This document shows positions 55,104-63,993 of a DNA stretch of 64,000 nucleotides, piece after piece (positions within the stretch are counted from its first letter, which is position 1; each line of letters begins with the position of its first letter). The stretch covers positions 1,240,001 to 1,304,000 of the forward strand of contig CAWATZ010000003.1 in NCBI GenBank assembly GCA_963784995.1. The letters run 5' to 3'. Both the position numbers and the translations under genes were made by a program. Below the pieces are notes generated by a model, which was given only the letters and a program-made list of their open reading frames with translations, was not told the origin of the DNA and did no database searches. The DNA comes from CAWATZ01 sp963784995. Its GTDB lineage: Bacteria; Planctomycetota; Planctomycetia; Gemmatales; Gemmataceae.

Positions 55104-55538
55104 AGCAACCTCTCTTGCAGAATGGAGACTTTCGATTCCTGGGAGAGCCTGGAGAAGGTCATGCCGAACTCCTGGCGCCCTGGCAGGACATCCCTACTCC
55201 ATCTTGCCACATCCGTCTGTTCAGGCGGAAGTCCAGGCGCAGGGTTGGGGAAGAGTCACAAGAGGTCGAGGAGAGACGGCGTGTGCTGCTGGCGTGTTGG
55301 CGGTGTCGCTTTTTTGTCATCGGTGGGGCGTTCACTGACACGCCGGGGCATCTCCTGGCGAGACCGCCAAGCAAAAGCGCCGTTGGCGGTGTGGCGGCCT
55401 CGGCGGTTCTGTCTCGGCGGCCCCTCGCTCCCCCTGATCCGTGATGGTCAGGCCGTCTCGCTTCGCCCTGGCACCTTTGCCCTCCAGCCAGTATGATCAC
55501 GAAAGAACTTCTTCGCAACCCCCAAGGGAACTCAAGCC
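55104..55538. other. Intergenic region without supported genes
   Basis: 435 bp between divergent genes. No coding frame with good character and no long hairpin is seen; it probably holds promoters for both sides. Confidence 0.45.
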
Positions 55539-56321
55539 ATGCCGAAGGCTATCTTCTCTTCCTTGCTGCTGCTGTTCCTGGTCGGCCCGGTCTCCGCGGA
55601 CGAGGCCAACCAGATCACCATCCGCTGGCACGGCCAGTCGTTTTTCGAGATCATCTCCACCAAGGGGACGCGCATCGTCATTGATCCGCACGCCATCGAG
55701 CAGTACGGCCGCAAGGTCGTCCAGGCTGACGTTGTGCTGATCAGCCATTTCCACGACGACCACACCCAGCTGGAAGTGGTCGAGAACAAAGCGAAGGCCA
55801 AGGTGCTTTACGGCTTGAAGCAGGAAAAGGGCGAGTTCCGCCGGCAGGGGTGGAACATCCTCGATGAAAAGATCGCCGACGTCCGCATTCGCACCATCGG
55901 CAGCTATCACGACGCCATGAGCGGTATGCAGCGCGGTCTGAACAGTATCTTCATCATCGAGGTCGATGGCCTGCGCATCGTCCACCTCGGCGACCTGGGA
56001 CACACCCTGAGCGAGGCCCAGGTCAAGCGGCTGGGCACGGTGGACGTCCTGATGATTCCCGTCGGCGGCGTGTACACGCTCAACGGACTCGATGCCCAGA
56101 AGGTGGTCGAGCAGATCAAGCCGAAGCGGTATATTTTCCCGATGCACTACGGCACCCCGGTCTACGATTACTTGCTGCCGGCCAAGACCTTCCTCGATGA
56201 GCGGAAACCCGAGACGATCCGCAGGATCAAGGCCAACGAGTTCAAGATCGACGCCAAGGGGCCGATCCCCGAGGACCCGCTCGTGGTGATCATGGGTTGG
56301 GCCGGCAAGGGGGACAAGTGA
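55539..56321 (+). CDS. Secreted metal-dependent hydrolase (UPF0173/UlaG-like)
   Basis: 260 residues from ATG 55539 with signal peptide KAIFSSLLLLFLVGPVSA. The metallo-beta-lactamase-type fold is seen in ITIRWHGQSFFEIISTKGTR, VVLISHFHDDHTQLEVVENK, a H-F-H-D-D-H site, IVHLGDLGHTLSEAQVKRLG, and IFPMHYGTPVYDY. It resembles the Lactamase_B_3/L-ascorbate-6-phosphate lactonase family. The substrate is not known. Unlike relatives it is exported. Confidence 0.85.
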   Translation: MPKAIFSSLLLLFLVGPVSADEANQITIRWHGQSFFEIISTKGTRIVIDPHAIEQYGRKVVQADVVLISHFHDDHTQLEVVENKAKAKVLYGLKQEKGEFRRQGWNILDEKIADVRIRTIGSYHDAMSGMQRGLNSIFIIEVDGLRIVHLGDLGHTLSEAQVKRLGTVDVLMIPVGGVYTLNGLDAQKVVEQIKPKRYIFPMHYGTPVYDYLLPAKTFLDERKPETIRRIKANEFKIDAKGPIPEDPLVVIMGWAGKGDK

Positions 56322-56346
56322 ACCACGGCTCACCCCGCTCACCCCG

Positions 56347-56440
56347 CCCACCCCGGGTTGCGCTGCGCTCCACCCGGGGCTTTACTCCTTTGCCTTTGGG
56401 AATAAAGCCCCGGGTGGAGCGCAGCGCAACCCGGGGTGGG
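56347..56440. repeat. Perfect 38-bp palindrome
   Basis: Arms 56347-56384 and 56403-56440 are exact complements with an 18-nt loop; the arm contains GTTGCGCTGCGCTCCACC. It lies between the hydrolase and the oxidoreductase-SelD gene, both on the plus strand. Confidence 0.9.
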
Positions 56441-56448
56441 CTCAGCGC

Positions 56449-58669
56449 ATGAATCCGTCATCGGCAGCTGCACTGATCGCGAAATCGGTGGTCCTGGTCG
56501 GCGCGGGCAACGCCCATCTGGTGTTCCTGCGCCGCTGGAGAATGCGGCCGATCCCCGGCGTCGCGGTCACGCTGGTCAGCGACGTCGCCGTCATTCCCTA
56601 TTCCGCGATGGTCCCCGGGCACCTGGCCGGCGATTATTCCTGGGACGAAATCACCATCGACCTGGTCCGGCTCTGCCAGTCGGTCAAGGTCCGGTCTGGT
56701 CGCCCAGAGAGCGACCCGGATCGACCCGCTCGCCCGCAAGGTCCACTTCGCCGACCGGCCGCCGCTGACCTACGACGCTCTTTCGCTTGGTCTCGGATCG
56801 GTCCCCGCCTGTCCGGTCTGCCCATCTGACTCGGAGGGGTCGCTGATCATGCGGCCGCTCGGGGCCCTGATCCGCAACGTCGAGGCGCTGGATCGGCAAC
56901 TGCAACAAACACCGCGTCCCTTTCATTTCGTCGTGGTCGGCGGTGGCGCCAGCGGCTGCGAGCTGGCCCTGGCCATTTGCAAGCGGCTCGCCAAGCACAA
57001 CGGGTTCCAGCTGACCCTGCTTCAGGGCCATCCCCAGCTGCTACCGGAGTTTCCTTCCAGGGTCGCCCGGTCCTTTGAAGGCGTGTTCGCCCAGCAGGGG
57101 ATCTCCTACCGCGTCAATGCCCGGGTCATCGGCGGCCGGGCCGGCAAGCTCACTCTGGAATCGGGCGAACAGATCGCGGCCGACGCCGTCCTGTGGGCGA
57201 CCCAGGCGTCTCCTCCCGCGTTGCTCCGCGAGTGCGGGCTCGCCGTGGATTCCGGCGGTTTTCTGCGGGTCAAGGATACCTTGCAATCGATCAGCGACAG
57301 CGCCGTCTTCGGCACGGGCGATTGCGTGGCGTTCGAGACCTACCCAGACCTGCCGCGCAACGGGGTCCACGCGGTTCGCGAAGGAGCGGTGCTGTTCAGC
57401 AACCTGGCCCGCTTCCTGCGCGAGCAGCCGCTGCGGCCTTTCCGGCCGCAGCGCTATTGCCTGTGCTTGCTCAACACCGCCGACGGCCAGGCGGTGCTGC
57501 GTTACGGTCCCTTCTCCTGGAAAAGCCGCTCGGCTCGCAGGTTCAAGGACCGCATTGATCGGGCCTGGATCATGAAGTACACCCGCTTCGCTCCAATGAC
57601 GCCCCCCGCGGGAGAGGCCGAGGAAACGCAGATGCGCTGCGGCGGTTGCGGCTCGAAGATCTCCGCCGACGTGCTGTCCGCTGTGCTGAAGCGGATCGAC
57701 CTTCCGGACGATCCGCGGATCTTGCTGGGCTGCCGGGCGGGCGAGGACGCGGCCGTTTATCGGGTGCAGCCGGAGCTGTTCGGGTCCGATCCGCGAAAGC
57801 TGGTCGAGGTGCAGACGGTCGATTACTTCAAGGCGTTTCTGGACGATCCGTACCTGTTCGGCCGGATCGCGGCCCTGCACGCGGTTAGCGACCTGTACGC
57901 CATGAACGCCCGGCCGTTCTCGGCCCTGGCCATCGCGACCCTGCCCTATGCCCGGGGGCCGATCCAGGAGGCCCAGCTGTATGAGCTGCTGACCGGGGCG
58001 GTCGATTCCTTCCGCAAGCTGGGCGTGGTCCTGACCGGCGGCCATACCACCGAAGGGAGCGAACTGGCCCTGGGCTTTGCCGTGACGGGCTTCGGCGAGG
58101 AAGATCGCCTGTTCCAGAAGAACCGGCTCCGGCCGGGCGATGCCTTGATCCTGACCCGGCCGCTGGGCAGCGGGGCCCTGCTGGCGGCGTGGATGCGCGG
58201 CGAGTGCCGGGCGGCCTGGTTTGAGCGACTGATCGAGTCGCTGCTGCTCTCCAACAAGGAGGCCGCGGACATCCTGGCCGCTGCCGGCGTTCGCGCTTGC
58301 ACCGACGTGACCGGGTTCGGTCTGGCGGGACATCTGTTCGAGATGCTGGACAGCAGCCAGGTTGCCGCCCGGCTGTTCGCCCGGGAGGTGCCGCGCTTTC
58401 CGGGCTTCGACGAAGTGGTTGCACGGGGGATCGTCAGCACCTTGCACCGGGACAATGCGAAGATCGGCTGCCGGATCGAGGCAACCGAGCCACTGCCCGC
58501 CTGGCTTTTCGATCCGCAGACCTCGGGTGGATTGCTGGCGGCGGTCGAGCCGGAGCGGGTGGACCCGACCCTGCGGCAGCTGCGGGCGGCGGGCTATCCG
58601 GACACGGTCCGGATCGGTGAGGTGGTGCCGCTGGAGCCGGGCCATCTGCCGGGGATCGTTCTCTCGTGA
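56449..58669 (+). CDS. selD: NAD(P)/FAD oxidoreductase-SelD fusion (selenophosphate synthase type), one frameshift
   Basis: ATG 56449. Residues 1-390 are a pyridine-nucleotide-disulfide-type oxidoreductase: SVVLVGAGNAHLVFLRRWRM, FVVVGGGASGCELALAI, FGTGDCVAFETYPDLPRNGV. The C-terminal half is SelD: METQMRCGGCGSKISADVLS-like start MRCGGCGSKI, GCRAGEDAAVYRV, VDYFKAFLDDPYLFGRIAAL, HAVSDLYAMNARPFSALAIA, LTGGHTTEGSELALGF, TDVTGFGLAGHLFEMLD, FDPQTSGGLLAAV. The active-site Cys region has the C-G-x-C form without Sec. An extra T near 56697 breaks the frame. Such fusions occur in several bacteria; the redox half is of unknown use. Confidence 0.88.
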
Positions 58670-58779
58670 GGGTCGAATGGACACAAGCCCGAAGCGCCAG
58701 CGCCGGGATCGGGGTGTCCCGGCGCTGGCGCTTCGGGCTTGTGTCGATGCCGAACGCCGGGGATCGTTCTCTCGTGAGG
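58648..58779. mobile_element. Palindrome family B, copy 2, with 24-bp flanking duplication
   Basis: A hairpin with arms starting at about 58681 and ending at 58745 (ACACAAGCCCGAAGCGCC in the left arm) is flanked by an exact 24-nt direct repeat, 58648-58671 and 58756-58779, starting GCCGGGGATCGTTC. The repeat includes the last codons and stop of selD. The inserted part is 84 nt. It shares its arm sequence with the element at 47977-48107. Confidence 0.8.
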
Positions 58780-58873
58780 CTTGCTCCCTACAATAGGGGT
58801 GGACACAGGATCGTGCCGGTCGCGGCGGTGGAACCACGGCGGCGCGATGATCCTCTTCCGAGAAGATTCGGAC

Positions 58874-59281
58874 ATGGCAGGCGTTAACCCGTACATCACC
58901 CCGGCAGAGGTCAACCTGCCGAAGAAGAAATATCGCGTCAAGTTCCTGCCGTCGGGCAAGGTCTTCGAGGTCGATCCCGACCACTTGCCCTACGGCCGCA
59001 ACGGCTTGCCCGGCAGCATCCTCGACATCGCCTCCGCGGCGGGCATCGACCTGGACCATTCCTGCGGCGGCGTTTGTGCTTGCTCCACCTGTCACGTGAT
59101 TGTGCAGGAGGGGCTGGACAGCTGCAACGAACTGAGCGACGACGAGATGGAGCAGTTGGAGGAGGCCCGCGGGCTGACGCTGGAATCGCGTCTGGGCTGC
59201 CAGTGCGTGCCCAACGGCAGCTGCGACGTGGTGATTGAGGTCCCCGGCTGGAACCGCAATTTGGTCAAGGAACACGAGTAA
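58874..59281 (+). CDS. 2Fe-2S ferredoxin
   Basis: 135 residues if started at ATG 58874 (MAGVNPYITPAEVNLPKKKY); 58847 is an alternative. The iron-sulfur site is in HSCGGVCACSTCHVIVQEGL (C-x5-C-x2-C) and the fourth Cys in RLGCQCVPNGSCDVV, the adrenodoxin/Isc type. It transfers electrons, probably in iron-sulfur cluster assembly or hydroxylase systems. Planctomycetes have this form with the N-terminal NPYI segment. Not clearly in an operon. Confidence 0.93.
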   Translation: MAGVNPYITPAEVNLPKKKYRVKFLPSGKVFEVDPDHLPYGRNGLPGSILDIASAAGIDLDHSCGGVCACSTCHVIVQEGLDSCNELSDDEMEQLEEARGLTLESRLGCQCVPNGSCDVVIEVPGWNRNLVKEHE

Positions 59282-59348
59282 AGGCGAGCGGGGCAACTGA
59301 GCCGAAAGACCACCTGACCACAACTTCCCCGGTCGCAAGAACAAGCGG

Positions 59349-60209
59349 TCACTTCGCGAAGAAGAACTTCTCCGCTGTCTTGCGCAGCAGCCATTCCTTG
59401 TCGTCGGCGCTGAGGAAGTCGAGCCGCTGCCGCACCAGGTCGATGCTGGCCTTGTAAGTGTGCGGCCCCTGCACCTGAAATGGGCTGTCGCTTTCCCACG
59501 TGCAGCGCTGGGGACCGAACGCCTGGACCACCTTCTTGATAAGCGGGGCCAGGTCAGTGTGGGGCGGCTCCTTCTTGCCCAGGGCGTAGAAGGCGCCGAC
59601 CTTGACCATAACCTTCTTGTGCCTGGCCATCGCACACAGCGCATCCACGTCGGCGTCGCGGATGGTGCCATCGGCCCCGATCCGGCACAGGTGATCGATG
59701 ATGACCGTCGTGTCGGGGAACTTCTGGCACGCACGATCCAGCTCGGGCAGGGCGTCTGGGTTAATGAGACAGCTGAGGGCCTGGTTGTTCCGGGCTGCGG
59801 CGGCCAACATCCTGGCGTAGCCGTCCGCCTGCAGCCAGCGCTCGCCCTTGCCCGCGTTGGGCTTGATGCCGCGCTCCAGGCCCGGATAGATGCGGAAGGC
59901 TCGCACGCCCTGTTTCGCCATCTCCGTCATCAGCCGGTCCGGGGCCTTTCCCGCCGGGTCGATGACCGCAGTGCCGACAAAGACGTCCTTGTGCAGAGCA
60001 ATCACGTGAAGCAGGTAATCATTGTTGAAGCCGTAAAAGCTCATCTGGATGAGGTTGATTCGGTTGACGCCGTTCGGCCGGGTGTGCTTGAAGAGGTCTT
60101 CGGGGGTGAAGGAGGCCGGCTTCATGTCCTCCTTCTTGTAGCCCTCGGCCAGGGGGTAGTGGGCCGTGTCTGGCGTCCAGACGTGGACGTGTGCGTCGAT
60201 GAAGTTCAT
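59349..60209 (-). CDS. Amidohydrolase 2 family protein
   Basis: 286 residues from ATG 60209; 60221 is possible. TIM-barrel metal-dependent hydrolase: FIDAHVHVWTPDTAHYPLAE with the D-x-H-x-H site, FVGTAVIDPAGKAPDRLMTE, VRAFRIYPGLERGI, TTVIIDHLCRIGADGTIRDA with the third His, and FGPQRCTWESDSPFQVQGPH with the last acidic residue. No signal peptide. The substrate is unknown; relatives act on lactones and aromatic acids. Confidence 0.88.
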   Translation of the reverse strand: MNFIDAHVHVWTPDTAHYPLAEGYKKEDMKPASFTPEDLFKHTRPNGVNRINLIQMSFYGFNNDYLLHVIALHKDVFVGTAVIDPAGKAPDRLMTEMAKQGVRAFRIYPGLERGIKPNAGKGERWLQADGYARMLAAAARNNQALSCLINPDALPELDRACQKFPDTTVIIDHLCRIGADGTIRDADVDALCAMARHKKVMVKVGAFYALGKKEPPHTDLAPLIKKVVQAFGPQRCTWESDSPFQVQGPHTYKASIDLVRQRLDFLSADDKEWLLRKTAEKFFFAK

Positions 60210-60360
60210 GGCTTGGTCCATCTTCCGGGGTGGGTTGGCCTGGTCATCCTGTTGCTCTACGCCGTGGCAAGGATCGCGTCGAGCCCCGGAGTACGCCTTG
60301 TCTCTTCCCGCGCGAGCCCCCTATACTGGTCGCGGCCCCGTTGACCCCAGGAACCCGACC

Positions 60361-61027
60361 GTGGATCAGGATCGTGCTTACCGCCAGCTGCTCCGAAAGT
60401 CCCTGATCGCCCTGATCCTCTGTGCGATCCTGGTCGCCTTGTGCTACTTCCTGGTGGATCGACCGGTCGCCTTCTTCGTGGTGGACCACCAGCTGAATCA
60501 TGTCGCGGTCGCTGAAGTGGCTGACCTATCCGCCGCCTTACTGCGATCCAGCGGCGGTGGTCCTCCTGGTCGGACTGCTGATCCGCCGGGGCCTGGGACC
60601 GTTTCACCGCTGGGAGCAGGTACTCTTTGCCGGTTGCGTCAGCCTGCTGCTGGCGAACGAGGTCAAGAATCAACTCAAGTTCGCTTTTGGCCGGACCTGG
60701 CCCGACACCTGGATCCGTGACAACCCCTCGCTGCTTCAGAATGACGTCTACGGCTTCTTTCCTTATTGGGGCGGGGATCGGAAGGATAGCGACTGGTACG
60801 CGAGTTTCCCCTCCGGGCACACGGCGCGGGTGCTGGCCATCGTCTCGGTTGTCTGGATTGCCTATCCGTGGTGGCGCTGGCTGTGCGTCCTGGCAGCCCT
60901 GACCATTGCAGTGAGTCTTATCGGGATGGATTATCACTTTGTCGGCGACGTGATCGCGGGAGGCTTTCTCGGCGGGCTTGTGGGGACGTGGACGGCGCAG
61001 GTCTGGGGGCTGAACCCGAAGGTGTAG
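60361..61027 (+). CDS. PAP2-family membrane phosphatase, one frameshift
   Basis: GTG 60361 (VDQDRAYRQLLRKSLIALIL). A first helix (LIALILCAILVALCYFLVDR) is followed by a frame change near 60500. Motifs of the acid phosphatase type: KNQLKFAFGRTWPDTW (K-x6-R-P-like with W), YASFPSGHTARVLAIVSVVW (P-S-G-H) and GMDYHFVGDVIAGGFLGGL (H-x3-D). It dephosphorylates a lipid such as undecaprenyl pyrophosphate or phosphatidate in the membrane. Followed by the palindrome at 61024. Confidence 0.85.
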
Positions 61028-61095
61028 GGTGGGCCGAGCGCAGCGAGGCCCACCACGCTCAACGGTGGGCCTCGCTGCAGCTCGGCCCACCCTAC
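61024..61095. repeat. 31-bp palindrome with a bulge
   Basis: Arms 61024-61054 and 61064-61095 pair apart from a one-base bulge; the arm starts GTAGGGTGGGCCGAGCG. It overlaps the stop of the PAP2 gene and separates it from the convergent YHS gene. Confidence 0.8.
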
Positions 61096-61108
61096 GACTG
61101 GCCGTGAT

Positions 61109-61822
61109 TCACTTCTTGTTCTTCGCCTTGAACTCTGCGATGTACTTCTCGGGGTTCTCCTTGAACGCCTCCGCGCAGCCGGAGCAGCAGACGTAGAAGG
61201 TTTCGCCCTTGTAGCTGACCATCGTCTTGCCGGCGCCGCCACTGACCACACAGACGTTCTTTTTCTCCTTGAGGCCCAGCGACACGCCCTCCCGGGTGCT
61301 GGACACCAGGAAATCCTTCTGGAACAGCGTGGAGCCGGCCTTCTTGCGCGCCAGCCGGTAGATGAACCGCGCCCCTTCATTGTTCGTGCTCATGAACAGC
61401 TGCTGCACTTCCTTGGTCTTGGGGTCGGTCCGCTCCAATTGCAGGATCTCATTCTTGATCGTGCCGGTGAACACCTGCTTGCCGCCGTCCTTGTCCACGG
61501 TGGTCAGTTCGTACACCTTCTTCTCCGGCAAATAGCGCATCTCGCCGCTGACGAAATGCTTGCCGTTCTTGATGGTCATGACCAGCCAGGCGGCGTCGCC
61601 CTTGAACCGCCAGGTCCAGTTGATTTGCTCGCTCCAGATCGGGTCGCGCGGGCTGGGCCTGGGCTTGTCCGGGCCGCCGCTGCCCTTCCATTCGCCGATG
61701 AACTCGCCCAGCGCTTGCAGGGCCTCCTTGGTCGCCTTGCTGTCGGCCGAGAGGCCGCGCAACGGCAGCAGCAGAATACCCAGCATACTCAGCAGTAATC
61801 CCAGAGATAGCAGTCGCTTCAT
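61109..61822 (-). CDS. Secreted YHS-domain protein
   Basis: 237 residues from ATG 61822 with signal peptide KRLLSLGLLLSMLGILLLP. The centre (residues 30-185) is a beta-rich domain (FIGEWKGSGGPDKPRPSPRD, TGTIKNEILQLERT) resembling heme-binding/nitrobindin-like barrels only in general. The end is a YHS/TRASH metal domain, NVCVVSGGAGKTMVSYKGET then FYVCCSGCAEAFKENPEKYI, with the C-C-x-G-C pattern. Likely binds a metal outside the cytoplasm. Confidence 0.8.
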   Translation of the reverse strand: MKRLLSLGLLLSMLGILLLPLRGLSADSKATKEALQALGEFIGEWKGSGGPDKPRPSPRDPIWSEQINWTWRFKGDAAWLVMTIKNGKHFVSGEMRYLPEKKVYELTTVDKDGGKQVFTGTIKNEILQLERTDPKTKEVQQLFMSTNNEGARFIYRLARKKAGSTLFQKDFLVSSTREGVSLGLKEKKNVCVVSGGAGKTMVSYKGETFYVCCSGCAEAFKENPEKYIAEFKAKNKK

Positions 61823-61967
61823 GGTGCCTCACGCATCGGGGGGGACGTAGTAAGATTCGGGCCTCGTTGCAATTGTTTGACGATTGCCGGAGGGGGATGG
61901 TTCCGGATTACCGGGTTGGCCTCCCCACACTTCCTTCCATCATGCCCTCTCGCCTGAGCGCTGTCAA

Positions 61968-62022
61968 CGAGCCGCCGGGTTTATCCCGGCGGACCTTCCG
62001 CCGGGATAAACCCGGCGGCTCG
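61968..62022. repeat. Palindrome family A, copy 2 (25-bp perfect arms)
   Basis: Arms 61968-61992 and 61998-62022 pair exactly around ACCTT. They share the core CGAGCCGCCGGGTTTATCC with the palindrome at 44405-44467. It is just downstream of purM on the minus strand. Confidence 0.85.
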
Positions 62023-62041
62023 TACGGGTTAGGTAAGTTGC

Positions 62042-63136
62042 TCAGGAATAAAACTCCAGCCCCACCTCGCCTTCGCGCACCTCGCCGATGATGCGCGTCG
62101 GCACCCGCGCCTCGCACAGCTGCCGCTGGATGCTCTCGGCGAAGTACGGGCTGACGATGACCACGAAGCCGATGCCCATGTTGAAGACGCGGAACATCTC
62201 GGCCTCCTCAATCGGACCCAGCCGCTGCAGCCAGGGAAAGACGGGCGGAATGTCCCAGCTACCCCTGCGCAGGAAGACGCGCCGGCCGGGCGGCAGGATG
62301 CGCGGGACGTTGCCCTCCAGACCCTCTCCAGTGATGTGTGCCAAGCCGCGAAGCACACGCCGCTTGATCGGATAGTGGTGCAGCAGGTCCTTGATCACCC
62401 GGACGTAGATCCGCGTCGGTTCCAGCAGTTCCTCGGCGACGGTCCGGCCCAGCTCCGGCACGAAATCGGTGAGTTTGAGGCCGGCCCGCTCGAAGACCAC
62501 CTTGCGGACCAGGCTGTAGCCGTTGGAGTGCAGGCCGCTGCTGGCCAGGCCCAGCACCAGGTCGCCGGGGCGGATCGTTTTGCCGCTGAGGATGTGGTCG
62601 CGCTCCACGACGCCGACGCAGAAGCCGGCCATGTCGTAATCGCCGGGCTGGTAGAAGTCGGGCAGGATCGCCGTCTCGCCGCCCACCAGGGAGCAGTCCG
62701 CCTGCAGACAGCCCTCGCTGATGCCCTTGATCAATTCGCGAGTCACCGCCGGGTCGTCCTTGGGCATCGCCAGGTAGTCGAGGAAGAACAACGGTTCGCC
62801 GCCGGTGCAAAGGCAGTCGTTGACCGACATGGCCACCAGGTCGATGCCGACGGTGTCATGCTTGTTCGCCAGGGCGGAGATCTTGAGCTTGCTGCCGACG
62901 CCGTCGGTGCAGGAGACCAGGACCGGATGGCGGTAGTTGCGGCGAAACAGCCGGGTGTTGTAATCGAGGCTGAACAGGCTGGCAAAGCCGCCGAAGCCGT
63001 CCAGGACGCGCGGCGTGTGGGTGCGGCGCACGAACGGCGCGATCCCGGCCAGGGTCTGCTCGTACAGGTTCAGGTCCAGCCCCGACGCCTGGTAGGTGAC
63101 CGGGGTGCGCGAATCAGGTTCGCTTGGCGGGGCCAT
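62042..63136 (-). CDS. purM: Phosphoribosylformylglycinamidine cyclo-ligase
   Basis: 364 residues from ATG 63136 (MAPPSEPDSRTPVTYQASGL). It closes the imidazole ring to AIR in purine synthesis with ATP. Landmarks: GFGGFASLFSLDYN, VLVSCTDGVGSKLKISALAN, TVGIDLVAMSVNDCLCTGGE, LFFLDYLA, GCLQADCSLVGGETAILPDF, GLASSGLHSNGYSLVRKVVF and AHITGEGLEGNVPRIL, in normal order. Its upstream leader contains the octamer repeat array at 63192-63231. Confidence 0.96.
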   Translation of the reverse strand: MAPPSEPDSRTPVTYQASGLDLNLYEQTLAGIAPFVRRTHTPRVLDGFGGFASLFSLDYNTRLFRRNYRHPVLVSCTDGVGSKLKISALANKHDTVGIDLVAMSVNDCLCTGGEPLFFLDYLAMPKDDPAVTRELIKGISEGCLQADCSLVGGETAILPDFYQPGDYDMAGFCVGVVERDHILSGKTIRPGDLVLGLASSGLHSNGYSLVRKVVFERAGLKLTDFVPELGRTVAEELLEPTRIYVRVIKDLLHHYPIKRRVLRGLAHITGEGLEGNVPRILPPGRRVFLRRGSWDIPPVFPWLQRLGPIEEAEMFRVFNMGIGFVVIVSPYFAESIQRQLCEARVPTRIIGEVREGEVGLEFYS

Positions 63137-63191
63137 GCTGTGCTCCAGTCTTCGATGACAAGGTGACAAGGTAACACGGTGACAAACCGGT

Positions 63192-63231
63192 CTTGTCACC
63201 TTGTCACCTTGTCACCTTGTCACCTTGTCAT
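63192..63231 (+). repeat. Five tandem octamers in the purM leader
   Basis: CTTGTCAC is repeated five times, the last ending in T. The opposite strand motif (GGTGACAAG) occurs at 63158-63171 and near 63178, so the whole 63155-63233 region can fold into a long hairpin. It lies between purM and the gene ending at 63233. Confidence 0.75.
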
Positions 63232-63232
63232 C

Positions 63233-63610
63233 TTATGCGGCTCGGGGAGAAGGGGTCGGGTCGGGGTCGATCGGCTGATCGAGCAGATACCACAGATCGG
63301 TGCCCAGGGCGGCGAGGACTGAGCGGAGATCGCCGTCCAGCAGCTCGCGCTGGGTCAGGGCGAGCCAGACCAGGCAGGTGCGGTCCCACAGCAGCCGGAC
63401 CGCGTAGCTGTCGATGCCGAGGCGGTGGACGTGGATGCCAAAGCGGCCGGGCGGCGGACCGTGCAGGCAGACACCTTCGGGAAGGTGCCAGTCGCGTTCG
63501 CAGGGTTGCGCGTCGCCTTCCCACCGCAGACACATGGCGGGCAGATGCGGGTCAAAGGACTCGTCAAAGTAACAGCGCAGCACTTCCGGAATGGGTAAAC
63601 CCTGGTCCAT
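63233..63610 (-). CDS. Unknown protein
   Basis: 125 residues from ATG 63610 (MDQGLPIPEVLRCYFDESFD). The middle GRFGIHVHRLGIDSYAVRLL and LCWDRTCLVWLALTQRELL-like strands suggest a small alpha/beta or beta protein. The end is short and Pro-rich. Upstream of purM on the same strand, so possibly co-transcribed. No family recognised. Confidence 0.6.
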   Translation of the reverse strand: MDQGLPIPEVLRCYFDESFDPHLPAMCLRWEGDAQPCERDWHLPEGVCLHGPPPGRFGIHVHRLGIDSYAVRLLWDRTCLVWLALTQRELLDGDLRSVLAALGTDLWYLLDQPIDPDPTPSPRAA

Positions 63611-63683
63611 GGAATCCTCCCCAACCCGAAGCCCTCAGGGCTGTCGGGTGATGATACCATGTCGGGGCGTCCTGACAAGAAAA

Positions 63684-63746
63684 AAAGTAGCCATCACGCT
63701 CCGCGTGATGAGCCCGGTTCGTCACGCGGAGCGTGACGGCTACTTT
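63684..63746. repeat. 25-bp palindrome, one mismatch
   Basis: Arms 63684-63708 and 63722-63746 pair except at one base; the left arm contains CATCACGCTCCGCGTGA. Between two minus-strand genes, just downstream of the last gene of the window. Confidence 0.8.
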
Positions 63747-63750
63747 CAAT

Positions 63751-63993
63751 TCAAGGAGTGTGTGGGCCGGCAGGTGAGGGGGTCCGGGTCGAGGGAGCTT
63801 CCGCGGTCGTTCGCTGCAACTCGGCCAGGAGCTGGGCCGCGTGCCGGGGATAGCGGTCCAGATACCACGCCATGGCACCATAGAACATCTCGATCTGGGC
63901 AACGTATTGCTGAGCCACGTGCGGGGCCGATGCGCCCAGCAGCCGGGCTGCCAGGGCGACGGCGGCGTTGTCGGTCTGCAAGACCAGCTCCAC
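63751..63993 (-). CDS. Unknown protein, possibly partial
   Basis: 80 residues from GTG 63993 (VELVLQTDNAAVALAARLLG), but the real start may be beyond the window. Helical, ending APSTRTPSPAGPHTP. The sequence HVAQQYVAQIEMFYGAMAWY has no recognised family. Confidence 0.45.
   Translation of the reverse strand: MELVLQTDNAAVALAARLLGASAPHVAQQYVAQIEMFYGAMAWYLDRYPRHAAQLLAELQRTTAEAPSTRTPSPAGPHTP

Noticed and set aside
56690..56705. Possible programmed frameshift in the oxidoreductase-SelD gene
   Set aside because: One extra T with no slippery heptamer at the junction; best read as an indel.
57041..59734. An 897-codon minus-strand open frame opposite selD and the ferredoxin gene
   Set aside because: It is the shadow of GC-rich genes on the other strand; the protein has no recognisable domain and crosses several real genes and a palindrome.
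63192..63231. CRISPR-like array
   Set aside because: The repeat unit is only 8 nt with no spacers. No other array or cas gene is in the window.
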